NCBI RefSeq assembly: GCF_000378985.1
Contig: NZ_KB905370.1
Location: 5,578,799-5,642,798, forward strand
DNA from: Ensifer sp. BR816
Lineage (GTDB): Bacteria; Pseudomonadota; Alphaproteobacteria; Rhizobiales; Rhizobiaceae
Reading direction: 5' to 3'
DNA: 64,000 bases
Position 1 is the stretch's first letter. Every line of letters starts with the position of its first letter. A program made the position numbers and the translations under genes. Below, in pieces: positions 16,737 through 26,652 of this stretch. The notes beneath the pieces were generated by a model, which was not told the origin of the DNA, made no database searches, and saw nothing but the letters and a program-made list of their open reading frames with translations.

Positions 16737-17807
16737 ATGAAAAAACTACTCCTCGCCCTCGCAACCACGACTGCGGTGCTCGGCTTCGCTTCAGCCGCAG
16801 GCGCCCAGGAAAAGGCCAAGATCTGCTTCGTCTACGTGGGCTCGAAGACCGATGGCGGCTGGACGCAGGCGCATGACATCGGCCGCCAGCAGGTCGAAAA
16901 AGAACTGGCAGACAAGGTCGAGACGCAGTTCCTCGAAAACGTGCCGGAAGGTCCGGATGCGGAACGCGCCATCGAGCGCCTGGCGCGGTCCGGCTGCGGG
17001 CTGATCTACACCACGTCATTCGGCTTCATGGACGCGACGATCAAGATTGCCCAGAAGTTCCCGGACGTGAAGTTCGAGCACGCGACCGGCTACAAGACCG
17101 CGCCGAATGTCGCGACCTACAACAGCCGTTTCTATGAAGGCCGCTACATCCAGGGCCAGATCGCGGCCAAGATGTCGCAGAAGGGCGTTGCCGGCTACAT
17201 CGCCTCCTTCCCGATTCCGGAAGTGGTGATGGGCATCAACGCCTTCGTCATCGGCGCTCGCTCGGTCAATCCGGACTTCAAGATCAAGGTCGTGTGGGCG
17301 AACACCTGGTTCGACCCGGGCAAGGAAGCCGATGCGGCCAAGGCGCTCATCGACCAGGGCGTCGACATTCTGACCCAGCACACCGACACCACGGCTCCGA
17401 TGCAGGTTGCAGCCGAGCGCGGCATCAAGGCCTTCGGCCAGGCCTCCGACATGATCGCCGCCGGCCCGCAGACGCAGTTGACGGCGATCGTCGACACCTG
17501 GGGCGCCTATTACGTCAAGCGCACGCAGGCCTTCCTCGACGGCAAGTGGGAAACGACCTCAAGCTGGGACGGCCTGAAGGACGGCATCCTGACGATGGCG
17601 CCCTACACGAACATGCCCGATGACGTGAAGGCGATGGCGGAAGCAACGGAGGCCAAGATCAAGTCGGGCGAGTTGAAGCCGTTTACCGGTCCGCTCAACA
17701 AGCAGGACGGTACGGCCTGGCTCAAGGACGGCGAAAGTTCCGATGACGCCACGCTCCTCGGCATGAATTTCTATGTCGAGGGCGTCGACGACAAGCTGCC
17801 GCAATAA
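16737..17807 (+). CDS. BMP family ABC transporter substrate-binding protein
   Basis: 356 aa. The signal peptide is residues 1-23 (MKKLLLALATTTAVLGFASA and onward). There is no lipobox Cys, so the mature protein is probably free in the periplasm. The mature part begins KAKICFVYVGSKTDGGWTQA, the BMP/PnrA-type N-terminus, and later has the hinge stretch QHTDTTAPMQVAAERG. The family binds purine nucleosides in several bacteria; some alphaproteobacterial members may bind other ligands. It is last in the importer operon and is followed by a strong terminator. Confidence 0.92.
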   Translation: MKKLLLALATTTAVLGFASAAGAQEKAKICFVYVGSKTDGGWTQAHDIGRQQVEKELADKVETQFLENVPEGPDAERAIERLARSGCGLIYTTSFGFMDATIKIAQKFPDVKFEHATGYKTAPNVATYNSRFYEGRYIQGQIAAKMSQKGVAGYIASFPIPEVVMGINAFVIGARSVNPDFKIKVVWANTWFDPGKEADAAKALIDQGVDILTQHTDTTAPMQVAAERGIKAFGQASDMIAAGPQTQLTAIVDTWGAYYVKRTQAFLDGKWETTSSWDGLKDGILTMAPYTNMPDDVKAMAEATEAKIKSGELKPFTGPLNKQDGTAWLKDGESSDDATLLGMNFYVEGVDDKLPQ

Positions 17808-17841
17808 GCGCGGGCAGGCCAACTTTCTTGCGGCCACCTGC

Positions 17842-17873
17842 AAACCCCACGCGGAGGCGTGGGGTTTGTTTTT
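17842..17873 (+). terminator. Rho-independent terminator of the BMP importer operon
   Basis: A perfect 11-base stem, AAACCCCACGC with GCGTGGGGTTT, closes over a GGAG loop and is followed by GTTTTT. It begins 35 bases after the binding-protein stop. Confidence 0.93.
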
Positions 17874-18061
17874 CGTGGTATCGAATCTGCCGCATCTGAT
17901 TTTGATGGCGCCGATGACTGACTGCGGCTCTTCGTCGGACTTCCGGGAATCGTATATTCGATCTACTGTTGTACGAACTGCTTTTGTAGCGGGGAGCAAC
18001 GACCGCACGAGCAGATGGCGCCTGCCCGCGGCAAGGAGGGCCACTCTTGGAGGGGGACGGG

Positions 18062-18817
18062 TTGAACAAGAGCCTTCTTGATACGGTGATTTCGAGGACA
18101 CCGAAGCGAACGAGCCATGCGCAGGTCGTGGATCAACTTGGCAAGGCGATTGTCTCGGGAGAATTTCCGGTTGGCAGCATTCTGCCCGGCGACCCCGAAC
18201 TGGCCGTCCGCTTCCGCGTGTCGCGCACGGTGTTGCGCGAGGCGATGAAAACGCTTGCGGCAAAGGGCATGGTTGTGCCCCGTGCGCGCATTGGAACGCG
18301 CGTCACGCCCAGGAAGGAGTGGAACCTTTTCGACGCCGATATCCTCACCTGGCACTTTGCCTGTGGGGTGGACGAGGATTTCCTTTACCACCTGAGCGAG
18401 GTGCGACTCGCTTTCGAGACGCATGCCGCTGCCCTGGCTGCGCGGAACGCGTCAGACGCTGAAATCGCGACGATGATGCGGCTTGCGGTTGCCATGGGTG
18501 AGGCCAATCACACGGCGGAAACCCTTGCCGTGGCCGATTTGAAGTTTCACCTCTCCGTTCTCGAAGCATCCGGAAATCCATTTCTGCGAACGGTCGGCGG
18601 TCTGATCGAAGCGGCCCTTGTCGGCTTGTTCAAGTTGAGTTCGCCTACGGACGAGAAGGGCGGCATAGACGAGGTTGCTCGCAACCACATCCGCATCGTC
18701 GAGGAAATCGGCCGAAGGGACGAGCTTGGCGCCCGGCAGGCGATGGAACACGTCATCAGATACGGGCGCGATCGAATCCATAAGGCCTTCAACCCGGACG
18801 AGAGCGGCAAGATCTGA
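18062..18817 (+). CDS. FadR/GntR family transcriptional regulator (FCD domain)
   Basis: About 251 aa. The N-terminal winged HTH reads AQVVDQLGKAIVSGEFPVGS, then RFRVSRTVLREAMKTLAAKG. The C-terminal FCD domain has RLAFETHAAALAARNASDAE and the metal-site histidines in LKFHLSVLEASGN and NHIRIVEEI. I place the start at the TTG at 18062 because GGAGGGGG ends five bases before it; a TTG at 18047 is the alternative. FCD regulators commonly sense sugar acids or other organic acids. It follows the BMP operon on the same strand but beyond a terminator, so it may or may not control it. Confidence 0.88.
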   Translation: MNKSLLDTVISRTPKRTSHAQVVDQLGKAIVSGEFPVGSILPGDPELAVRFRVSRTVLREAMKTLAAKGMVVPRARIGTRVTPRKEWNLFDADILTWHFACGVDEDFLYHLSEVRLAFETHAAALAARNASDAEIATMMRLAVAMGEANHTAETLAVADLKFHLSVLEASGNPFLRTVGGLIEAALVGLFKLSSPTDEKGGIDEVARNHIRIVEEIGRRDELGARQAMEHVIRYGRDRIHKAFNPDESGKI

Positions 18818-18962
18818 GATGACCGGTGCGCCGCTGCACAAGGGCCGCGCGTCCGCGGACGCTGCGGAGGGCCAGACTGACCTTGCCCCCACAGTCGCCG
18901 TGGCCTATCTGAGAACAATCGTCTTCAATCCGACGACCTACCCTATGCGGTGAACGGAGCCT

Positions 18963-20258
18963 ATGTCCGAGCTTTTTGTGATCCTTCTTCTGCTTCTGAT
19001 CAATGCCTTCTTTGCGCTCTCGGAAATGGCAATCGTTTCGGCAAGCAAGCCCTTGCTGCGGCAGATGGTGAAGCAGGGAAACCATGGCGCTGAGGCCGCC
19101 CTGCGGCTGGCCGAGGATCCCGGAAAGTTTCTGTCCACCGTCCAGGTCGGGATTACCCTCGTCGGCATCCTGGCCGGCGCCTATGGCGGCGCGACCATCG
19201 CGGCGAAGCTCGCACCGACTCTGGACGAGATTGCCTGGATCCACCCCTATGGCAACACCGTTGCCGTCGCCCTCGTCGTCACGCTCATCACCTTCCTGTC
19301 GGTGGTGATCGGCGAACTGATCCCGAAGCAGCTAGCACTCAGGAATTCGGAAGGCCTGGCGATTTTCGTCGCACGGCCGATGACCCTGCTTTCGCGGATA
19401 GCCGCCCCGGTCGTCTATCTCTTCGAAACGGCCGCTCGCCTGGCGATGCGCCTGATGGGCATGAAGGCCGAGGATCCCGATCACGTCACCGAAGAGGAAG
19501 TGCATGCGATCATGGCCGAAGGCGTGGAGAGCGGCGCGATCGAGAAGAGCGAACACGAGATGCTGCGGCGCATCATCCGGCTCGGCGACAGGAACGTCAA
19601 ATCGATCATGACGCATCGCACCGAGGTGAGCTTCATCGACGTCAATGACAGCATGGAGACGATCGGCCGCAAGATTCGGCAGTTTGGTCATTCTCGTTAT
19701 CCCGTGATCGATGGTCCGGCGGGCGACGTGATCGGGGCAGTGCTGGCAAAGGAGATACTGAATGCCACGGTTGCTGCGCCGTTCGATATCCGCAATTACG
19801 TTCGCGAGATTCTGACGCTTCCGGAGACAGCCTCGTGCCTGAAAGCCCTCGAAGCCTTCAAGGCGTCGAGCGTCAACATGGCGATGATTGTTGACGAATA
19901 CGGCAGCACGGAAGGCATCATCACGACCGCCGACATTCTGGAGGCGATCGTCGGCGTCATCCCGTCCAACTACGACGATATCGAGCACGCCCACATTCGG
20001 GCCCGCGAGGATGGCAGCTATCTTGTCGACGGGCGGACGCCGATCGACGAGATCCACCTGCAGATCGGCATCGAAGGCATAGACAGCGACGGCGATTTCG
20101 AAACCATAGCGGGCTTCCTGGTGCAGCAATTGCGCAAGACGCCGGACGAAGGCGATATCGCAGTGGCGCACGGCTATCGCTTCGAGGTGCTCGACATGGA
20201 CGGCCGCCGCATCGACAAGATCCTTGTCAGCCGTCAAGCCGAGGAACATTCCACGTAA
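18963..20258 (+). CDS. CNNM/CorC-type membrane protein with CBS pair (hemolysin family)
   Basis: 431 aa in three parts. The DUF21/CNNM membrane domain covers about residues 1-195 (ILLLLLINAFFALSEMAIVS and GITLVGILAGAYGGATIAAK). A cytoplasmic CBS pair follows (VKSIMTHRTEVSFIDVND and MIVDEYGSTEGIITTADILE). The CorC_HlyC transporter-associated domain ends the protein. Family members act in Mg2+/Co2+ or Na+-linked divalent cation efflux; the name hemolysin is historical. Start ATG at 18963. It runs convergent to the NUDIX gene. Confidence 0.9.
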   Translation: MSELFVILLLLLINAFFALSEMAIVSASKPLLRQMVKQGNHGAEAALRLAEDPGKFLSTVQVGITLVGILAGAYGGATIAAKLAPTLDEIAWIHPYGNTVAVALVVTLITFLSVVIGELIPKQLALRNSEGLAIFVARPMTLLSRIAAPVVYLFETAARLAMRLMGMKAEDPDHVTEEEVHAIMAEGVESGAIEKSEHEMLRRIIRLGDRNVKSIMTHRTEVSFIDVNDSMETIGRKIRQFGHSRYPVIDGPAGDVIGAVLAKEILNATVAAPFDIRNYVREILTLPETASCLKALEAFKASSVNMAMIVDEYGSTEGIITTADILEAIVGVIPSNYDDIEHAHIRAREDGSYLVDGRTPIDEIHLQIGIEGIDSDGDFETIAGFLVQQLRKTPDEGDIAVAHGYRFEVLDMDGRRIDKILVSRQAEEHST

Positions 20259-20304
20259 TGGGCAGGCGAAGAGCGAGGTGATCAACGACCACAGAGTGCA
20301 AGGC

Positions 20305-20805
20305 TTACTGCCATAGGCTTGATCGTGTTTCGCACGATGGAATCACGCCTTTATCAATAAATGCCGAACCGGCCTCCCGTTGAGCAAATTCGGCTTCGAC
20401 ATGCCTCAAGACGTGGCGCTGGCCGGCAAATGGCACCATGTTGACCGCAGCTTCGAATGATACCCAGCAATATTCGCTGTGCTCGTCATTGATGACCACA
20501 TTCGCGCCGTGGTCCACGAAGCCGACGAAGACCGGCAGCATGCTGATCGCGTCTCGGTCCGCCTCATAGAATTGTTCACAAATATCCGCCGAGTAAAGGC
20601 GGTCGCATGTCAAGCCGGTTTCCTCTTTCACTTCGCGCAGCGCAGCTTCCCAGGCCTTTTCACCTTCTTCGATGCCGCCGGCAATCTGGCACCATTCTCC
20701 GACCAGCGTGTGATTTCGGCGAAGCAGCAAAACCTGGGCTTCACCGTCGAGAACACGCAAAAGGACAACGGATACGGCAAAGCAGCGGATCGGAATGTCA
20801 ACCAT
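20305..20805 (-). CDS. NUDIX hydrolase
   Basis: 166 aa. A complete Nudix box is visible at about 44-66: GGIEEGEKAWEAALREVKEE followed by TGL. The N-terminus is MVDIPIRCFAVSVVLLRVLD. It should hydrolyse a nucleoside diphosphate linked to another moiety; which one is unknown. The ATG lies 14 bases after the stop of moeA on the same strand, so it may be the last gene of the trp-mo operon. Confidence 0.9.
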   Translation of the reverse strand: MVDIPIRCFAVSVVLLRVLDGEAQVLLLRRNHTLVGEWCQIAGGIEEGEKAWEAALREVKEETGLTCDRLYSADICEQFYEADRDAISMLPVFVGFVDHGANVVINDEHSEYCWVSFEAAVNMVPFAGQRHVLRHVEAEFAQREAGSAFIDKGVIPSCETRSSLWQ

Positions 20806-20819
20806 GTGTGTTTGGGTTT

Positions 20820-22040
20820 TCAGGCGGGATCCCGCAGCTTGAGAACGATGCAGGAGTCACCTGGTGCTGCGGCGGGCGTTTGTGGCGGGCGAACGACGAG
20901 CCCGTCCGACTGAGCAAAGACCTTGGTCATCGACGAGTCCTGGAGTCCGAAGGGGTGGGCGATCAGCGCCCCATCCAGCTCGCGGGAGAGACGCGCCCGA
21001 ACGTAGTCCTGGCGGCGATCGTTGGCGGGCAGCGGTGCGCCGAGTTTCGCCGAGATGAGCCGTGAGCGGTCGGGAAGATGGGCGAGCTTGCGCGTCAGGG
21101 GTTCCAGGAAGAGCAGGGCGCAGACAAGGCTCGAGACCGGATTGCCGGGCAGGCCGAGCACCGGCATGCCGGCGAGGTCTCCGACCATCAGCGGTTTTCC
21201 CGGCCGCATGGCGATGCGCCAAAAATCGAGCGTCATGCCACAGGATAGGAGCGTCGACTGGACGAGATCATGATCGCCGACCGAAGCGCCACCGAGCGTG
21301 ACGAGTACGTCGGCTCGCGCCGCCTGCGCTTGCGCAACGGCAGCGGCTAGCGCCGCCCGGTCGTCGCGGGCGATGCCGAGATCCAGTATATCCGCGCCAT
21401 TTTCGCGAGCGATCGCCGCGACGCCAAAGCTGTTCGAGGCGATGATCTGGTCGGCGCCTGGCGAACTGCCGGGCGGCAGCAATTCGTCGCCCGTGGCGAG
21501 AATTGCGATCTTCGGACGCAGGAAGACCAGCAGGCTTGCGTGATTCATGCTCGCGGCGAGCGTCAGCCGGCCGGCATCGAGCACGTTTCCGGCAAAGAGT
21601 GTGATTTCACCCTTATCGAAGTCCTGGCCCGCCAATCGGATATGGCGGCCCTTGGCCGGCGCGAACAGGGTGCGGATACGATTGCCCTCGAGTCTCTCGG
21701 TATCCTCCTGCAAGATGACGGTATCGGCGCCGGCCGCGAGCGGCGCACCGGTGAAGATGCGTACTGCCTCGCCTCGCCCAAGCCGGCCCTGAAACCGGTG
21801 TCCCGCCGCCGATTGCCCTATAATTGTCAGTTCGGCGCCGACTTCGGCGATGTCCTCGTGGCGGACGGCATAGCCGTCCATGGCGGAATTGTCGAAGGGG
21901 GGATGGGTGAGCAGCGCGCCCGTGTCCTCGGCAAGCACGCGGCCGAGGCAATCGTGCAGCGCAAGCCGCTCGGTCTCCGGCCGGGGTTGGGCCTGGGCGA
22001 GAACCCTTCTGAGCGCCTCTTCGACCGGGAGGAGCGACAT
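20820..22040 (-). CDS. moeA: Molybdopterin molybdenumtransferase MoeA
   Basis: 406 aa. The MoeA N-terminal domain contains HPPFDNSAMDGYAVRHEDIA. The MoCF-binding domain has TLGGASVGDHDLVQ, and the C-terminal domain has GLPGNPVSSLVCALLF followed by an RDP-like end. MoeA inserts molybdate into adenylylated molybdopterin, the last step of Mo cofactor synthesis. It starts 5 bases after the moaC stop and is part of trpD-trpC-moaC-moeA. Confidence 0.96.
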   Translation of the reverse strand: MSLLPVEEALRRVLAQAQPRPETERLALHDCLGRVLAEDTGALLTHPPFDNSAMDGYAVRHEDIAEVGAELTIIGQSAAGHRFQGRLGRGEAVRIFTGAPLAAGADTVILQEDTERLEGNRIRTLFAPAKGRHIRLAGQDFDKGEITLFAGNVLDAGRLTLAASMNHASLLVFLRPKIAILATGDELLPPGSSPGADQIIASNSFGVAAIARENGADILDLGIARDDRAALAAAVAQAQAARADVLVTLGGASVGDHDLVQSTLLSCGMTLDFWRIAMRPGKPLMVGDLAGMPVLGLPGNPVSSLVCALLFLEPLTRKLAHLPDRSRLISAKLGAPLPANDRRQDYVRARLSRELDGALIAHPFGLQDSSMTKVFAQSDGLVVRPPQTPAAAPGDSCIVLKLRDPA

Positions 22041-22045
22041 CAGCC

Positions 22046-22537
22046 CTAGTCTCCAGCTCGGCGATAGTCGCCGGATCGTCCGCCCGATTTGCTGACGAGG
22101 CGAATGCCGCCGATCTCCATTTCGCGGTCCGCAGCCTTTGCCATGTCGTAGATCGTCAGGCAGGCAATGCTGACTGCGGTCAACGCCTCCATCTCGACGC
22201 CCGTCCGCCCCTTGAGCTTCGCCATCGCCTCGATGCGCAAGCCGGGCAGGGCGTCGTCGGGCGCGATATCCACGGAGACCTTGGTCAGCATCAGCGGGTG
22301 GCAGAGCGGAATGAGGTTGGACGTTTGCTTGGCGGCCATGATGCCGGCGAGCCGGGCCGTGCCGATGACGTCGCCCTTCTTGGCGTTGCCTTCGAGGATC
22401 AGCGCCAGCGTCTCGGCTTGCATCCGGACGAAGCCTTCGGCGACGGCGACACGCAGCGTCTCCGCCTTGTCGCCGACATCAACCATATGGGCTTCGCCGG
22501 CGCTGTCGATATGGGTGAGGCGGGGGCCGCTCATCAC
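22046..22537 (-). CDS. moaC: Cyclic pyranopterin monophosphate synthase MoaC
   Basis: 163 aa. Conserved stretches are [38 protein letters not shown] and [20 protein letters not shown] with the catalytic Lys just after. With MoaA it converts GTP to cyclic pyranopterin monophosphate, the first intermediate of molybdopterin. Its start overlaps the end of trpC by 4 bases. Start may be the first or second Met (MMSG). Confidence 0.96.
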   Translation of the reverse strand: MMSGPRLTHIDSAGEAHMVDVGDKAETLRVAVAEGFVRMQAETLALILEGNAKKGDVIGTARLAGIMAAKQTSNLIPLCHPLMLTKVSVDIAPDDALPGLRIEAMAKLKGRTGVEMEALTAVSIACLTIYDMAKAADREMEIGGIRLVSKSGGRSGDYRRAGD

Positions 22538-23349
22538 TCTGCGGCCAATGCGCGATCGGAGCCGGTCAACAGGCCGCGCGTAGCTGCCCCCACGTCTTCT
22601 TTTCGCATCAGGCTTTCGCCGACGAGGAAGGTGGTGATGCCGCTCTTTTCGAGGCGCTTGCAGTCCTCATGCGTGAAGATGCCGCTTTCGCCGACCAGCA
22701 GCCGATCGGCAGGCACCATCGGTGCGAGCTGCTCGGAAACGGCAAGATCGACTTCGAACGTCCTCAAGTTGCGATTGTTGATGCCGATGAGGGGAGACGA
22801 GAGACGCAGCGCTCGTTCCATTTCCTCGGCATCGTGCACTTCGACGAGCACGTCCATGCCGAGCGCCGCTGCGGCGTCTTCGAGACGATGGGCGTCCTCG
22901 TCAGTGAGCGATGCCATGATCAAGAGGATGCAGTCCGCCCCCCAGGCGCGCGCCTCGAAGACCTGGTAGGTGTCGAACATGAAGTCCTTGCGCAGCGCCG
23001 GCAGCGAACAGGCAGCCCGCGACGCCGTCAGAAATTCCGGGGCGCCCTGAAAACTCGGCGTATCCGTCAGGACCGAGAGGCAGGCAGCGCCGCCCGCAGC
23101 ATAGGCTTTCGCCAGAGCCGGCGGATCGAAGTCCGGACGAATCAGTCCCTTGGACGGACTGGCCTTCTTGATTTCGGCGATTAGTCCGAATTCGCTTTTC
23201 TGGCGGCGCGCTGCAAGCGCGGCGTGAAAGCCGCGCGGCGACGACTGGTCGGCGATCCGCGCCCTCAGCTCGTCGAGCGGCACCCGCGATTTCGCGGCGG
23301 CGATCTCTTCGCGCTTGTAGACCTCGATCTTGCGCAGAATATCCGTCAT
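22534..23349 (-). CDS. trpC: Indole-3-glycerol phosphate synthase
   Basis: 271 aa TIM barrel. Catalytic stretches are [18 protein letters not shown] near residue 55-72, [20 protein letters not shown] in the middle, and [14 protein letters not shown] with [14 protein letters not shown] towards the end. It closes the indole ring in tryptophan synthesis. It is not fused to trpF. Its stop overlaps the moaC start by 4 bases and trpD lies 9 bases upstream. Confidence 0.97.
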   Translation of the reverse strand: MTDILRKIEVYKREEIAAAKSRVPLDELRARIADQSSPRGFHAALAARRQKSEFGLIAEIKKASPSKGLIRPDFDPPALAKAYAAGGAACLSVLTDTPSFQGAPEFLTASRAACSLPALRKDFMFDTYQVFEARAWGADCILLIMASLTDEDAHRLEDAAAALGMDVLVEVHDAEEMERALRLSSPLIGINNRNLRTFEVDLAVSEQLAPMVPADRLLVGESGIFTHEDCKRLEKSGITTFLVGESLMRKEDVGAATRGLLTGSDRALAAE

Positions 23350-23358
23350 GTCCTCTCC

Positions 23359-24372
23359 TCAAGCGGCGCTGGAGACGGTGATCAGCCGCTGCAGGGCGGT
23401 CTTGGCCGCACCGCTCGAAAGCGCTTGGCGTGCGATCGCCATGCCTTCGGCGAGATCCTTGGCGCGCCCGGCTATCATCAACGAAGCGGCGGCGTTCGCA
23501 AGGGAAATGTCCCGATAGGCATTCTCTTCGCCATCGAGCACCGCCTGCAGGGCCGCCGCATTGTGCGCTCCGTCACCGCCCTTCAAGGCGTCGAGGGTGG
23601 TGCGTGCGAGACCGAAGTCGTTCGGCGTCAGCTCGAAGCTGCGAATCTTGCCATCCTTCAGCTCGGCAACCTTGGTGATCCCCGTCGTGGTGATTTCGTC
23701 CAGCCCCTCGCCGTGCACGACCCAGACGCTTTCGGAGCCGAGGTCGCGCAGGACTTCCGCGAGCGGATCGATCCACTGTGGCGCGTAGACGCCGACGAGC
23801 TGGCGTTTGACCCCGGCCGGATTGGAGAGGGGGCCGAGCAGATTGAAGATCGTTCTCGTGCCGAGCTCGACGCGGGTCGGGCCCACATGGCGCATCGCCG
23901 AATGGTGCTGCTGGGCGAACATGAAGCCGACGCCAGCCTCACGGATGCAGCGGGCGATGGCGTCCGGTCCGATATCGAGCTTGACGCCGAGGCATGACAG
24001 CGCGTCGGCCGTCCCGGATTTTGAACTCAGGGCTCGATTTCCGTGCTTGGCGACCGGCACGCCGGCCCCGGCGACGATCAGCGATGCCAGCGTCGAGATA
24101 TTGTAGGTGCCGGCCCCGTCGCCGCCGGTTCCGACGATGTCGATCGCGTCCTCAGGCGCCTCGACCGTCAGCATGCGCGCCCGCATCGCGCCGACAGCTC
24201 CGACGATCTCGTCGACGGTTTCGCCACGCACGCGGAGCGCCATGAGGAAGCCGCCGATCTGTGACGGGGTGGCCGCTCCGGACATGATGATCTCGAAGGC
24301 CGCCCGCGCGTCTTCGCGGCTCAGGGCCTCGCGCGCTGCGACTTTTGCGACGAACGGCTTCAAATCACTCAT
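23359..24372 (-). CDS. trpD: Anthranilate phosphoribosyltransferase
   Basis: 337 aa. The glycine-rich PRPP site is [19 protein letters not shown], followed by [20 protein letters not shown]. The later [20 protein letters not shown] is diagnostic. It transfers phosphoribose to anthranilate, the second step of tryptophan synthesis. It is a stand-alone enzyme without a TrpG domain. It heads the trpD-trpC-moaC-moeA run and follows the ppiD-like gene by 17 bases. Confidence 0.97.
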   Translation of the reverse strand: MSDLKPFVAKVAAREALSREDARAAFEIIMSGAATPSQIGGFLMALRVRGETVDEIVGAVGAMRARMLTVEAPEDAIDIVGTGGDGAGTYNISTLASLIVAGAGVPVAKHGNRALSSKSGTADALSCLGVKLDIGPDAIARCIREAGVGFMFAQQHHSAMRHVGPTRVELGTRTIFNLLGPLSNPAGVKRQLVGVYAPQWIDPLAEVLRDLGSESVWVVHGEGLDEITTTGITKVAELKDGKIRSFELTPNDFGLARTTLDALKGGDGAHNAAALQAVLDGEENAYRDISLANAAASLMIAGRAKDLAEGMAIARQALSSGAAKTALQRLITVSSAA

Positions 24373-24389
24373 GCTTTGTTCCCCGTTCG

Positions 24390-26282
24390 TTAGCGCTGTG
24401 CCAATGCCTGCTCGGCGAGCGTCTGGTTGATCGATACGCCATAGACTGACTGCAGCGTTGCGACCATCTGATCGAGTATGTCGTCGCCGCTGGCGCGGGC
24501 GATGGCCTCGATCTGGCGACTGTCGTTGTCGAGAGCGTTGGCGGGGGCGCTGTCGTCGACCGCCGTCACCTGCATGAGGATCTGGCCTTCACCGCCCATG
24601 CCTGCCGCATTGGCGACATGTCCGTTCGGCCCGCCGAAGGCGGCCGCCGTGGCGGCCTGGCTCAGGGCGGCGTCCTGGGTGGAGCGGCTCAAACCGGTCT
24701 TCGTTTCGACGACAAGACCGAGCTCGCTCGCGATGTCAGCGAGCTTCGTGCCCTTCTTGACCCGATCCTTCAATTCGGCCGCCTTGGCGGCCAGCGCCAC
24801 CCGCTGCTGGTCGGCGGTCCAATCGGCGGCCACCTCATCGCGAACCTCGTCGAGCGTGCGATCGCGGGCAGGGATCACCTCTTCAAGGTCGAACCAGGCG
24901 GAGCCGTCGCGGCCGATATTGACGGAGAGCGTTTCCAGCCCGACCTCAGCCTTGAACACCTCCTGAAGGAGCGTGCGTTGCTCCGGCAGCCCGGTCACGT
25001 CGTCGCCATTCCGGTCCTTGCCCGTGGCGTCGATCGCGTCGACGGTGACGAGCTTGAGCTTCAATTGGTCGGCGACCTCCTTCACGGTCGCACCGGCAGC
25101 CCTTTCATCCTCGATCTTGTCATGCAGGCCGACGAGTTGATCGCGTGCCACCGAAAGGGCGATCTCCGTGCGCAATTCCTCTTTCACGTCATCGAAGCTG
25201 CGAACCGCCTCCTGGCGAATATTGCTGACGCGCACGATCACCGGGCCGAAGGCGCCGTCGACGACCGGCGTCACGCCGCCGTCGTTGGCGACGGCGAAGG
25301 CCGCATCCGCTACCTTCGCGTCGGGCATCCGCTCCTTGGTGAAGTCACCGAGAAGAACATCTGCAGCACTCTTGCCTTCGGCCTTGACGAGGTCGTCGAA
25401 GGAAGTTCCGGCTGTCAGCTTTGCGGCTGCAGCGTCGGCCGTTTCGCGAGACGGGAAAGCGAGCTGCTCGATCGTCCTCGTCGCCGGCGTACGGAAGCTC
25501 TCCTTGCGTTTCTCGTAGTCGGCGCGCAGTTCTTCCTCGGTGACCGTATCGGCCGCCATCAGATCCTCGGGTTGCAGCTTGATGTAACTGAACTTCCGGT
25601 ATTCCGGAGCGCGATAGTTCGCCTTGTGGCTGTCGAACCAGGGAGCAAGCACGTCGTCGCCCGGTGCCTTGACCGGATCGATATTCGCGTTCGAGAGCAG
25701 CAGGTAGTCGACGGTGCGAGTCTCATGCCGGTATTTGCCGACCGCATCGACAAGAACGGAAGGAGCTACAAATCCATCCGAGAGCGCATCGACGATCTGC
25801 GAGCGAACCGCCACCTGGCTGCGGTTCTTGATGTAGTCCTGCTCGGTCAACCCGGCGTTGCGAAGCACGCTCGAGAAGGTCATCCGATCGAATTGGCCGT
25901 TTGCACCGTGAAAGGCGGGATCTTCGCCGATCAGTCTTGCGAGCCGGTCTTCAGAGAGGCCCAGATTCATGTCCTCAGCGAGCTGATCGAGTGCGGCGCC
26001 CGCAACGAGCTGCGAGTAAACCTGCGCCTCGACGCCGAAAGCGCGGGCCTGCTGCCGTGTCAGCTGCGTTCCGAGCTGCCGCGAAAGCAGGCTCATCTGA
26101 CGCTCATAGGCAAGGCGATAGTCGCTGCTGGACACTTTCACCTCGCCGACCGTCACCACAGCGTCGGGGGTGCCGGCAACCATCAGGGTCTGACCGCCCC
26201 ACACCATGAAGGAGAGGATGAGAATGGCCAGGAGGCCTTTGACGATCCGCGTCTGGGCGGCGTTTCTCAGGGAGTCGAGCAT
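24390..26282 (-). CDS. PpiD-like periplasmic chaperone (SurA N-like plus parvulin-like domain)
   Basis: 630 aa from the ATG at 26282. A short cytoplasmic start ([20 protein letters not shown]) leads into one transmembrane helix at about 17-36, then a long periplasmic region. A SurA_N-like segment covers about residues 40-165. The parvulin-like domain near residues 265-365 starts with TRTIEQLAF where active parvulins have a His (HILV), so peptidyl-prolyl isomerase activity may be lost, as in the E. coli PpiD domain. It acts on proteins emerging from the Sec translocon. It precedes trpD closely and may share its transcript. Confidence 0.9.
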   Translation of the reverse strand: MLDSLRNAAQTRIVKGLLAILILSFMVWGGQTLMVAGTPDAVVTVGEVKVSSSDYRLAYERQMSLLSRQLGTQLTRQQARAFGVEAQVYSQLVAGAALDQLAEDMNLGLSEDRLARLIGEDPAFHGANGQFDRMTFSSVLRNAGLTEQDYIKNRSQVAVRSQIVDALSDGFVAPSVLVDAVGKYRHETRTVDYLLLSNANIDPVKAPGDDVLAPWFDSHKANYRAPEYRKFSYIKLQPEDLMAADTVTEEELRADYEKRKESFRTPATRTIEQLAFPSRETADAAAAKLTAGTSFDDLVKAEGKSAADVLLGDFTKERMPDAKVADAAFAVANDGGVTPVVDGAFGPVIVRVSNIRQEAVRSFDDVKEELRTEIALSVARDQLVGLHDKIEDERAAGATVKEVADQLKLKLVTVDAIDATGKDRNGDDVTGLPEQRTLLQEVFKAEVGLETLSVNIGRDGSAWFDLEEVIPARDRTLDEVRDEVAADWTADQQRVALAAKAAELKDRVKKGTKLADIASELGLVVETKTGLSRSTQDAALSQAATAAAFGGPNGHVANAAGMGGEGQILMQVTAVDDSAPANALDNDSRQIEAIARASGDDILDQMVATLQSVYGVSINQTLAEQALAQR

Positions 26283-26652
26283 GGGGGCAGAAACCTCGTA
26301 GCAGTGCAGCGGCCTTACGCCGAAATGATTTCGTTCCTTAGAACAAACCAAATGGGAATAGAAGGCCGATCCGTCGTAAATCGCGACACCGCGGAAGGCA
26401 GGGCCGGGAGACGTGCGCTCGACCGCATTTCGCGGTGCTGTCGCGCACCTTCTAAGACTGACCCCTCTAACGACAAATCCGGGATCGACGCGAACGAGAA
26501 AGTGGATGTCGGATTCGTTAGCCGGCAATTGAATTTGATCTGCGAAATTGTCCGTTTCGGGCCGGCCTCTCTATGGCCAACGAGAACGATTCGTGTCTTC
26601 GATATGTCAGCAACCTGAAGCCCTCAGCGGCCGTTACGGAAATATCCATGCC
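26283..26652. other. Divergent intergenic region between the PpiD-like gene and the Na/Pi cotransporter gene
   Basis: 370 bases with no gene called. It should hold the two divergent promoters. Open frames on either strand lack a ribosome site and a recognisable product. No strong palindrome or PHO-box-like direct repeat was recognised by eye. Confidence 0.5.

Noticed and set aside
24618..26618. 666-codon open frame antisense to the PpiD-like gene
   Set aside because: Same reason: codon bias of the true gene keeps the opposite strand open. No recognisable domain.
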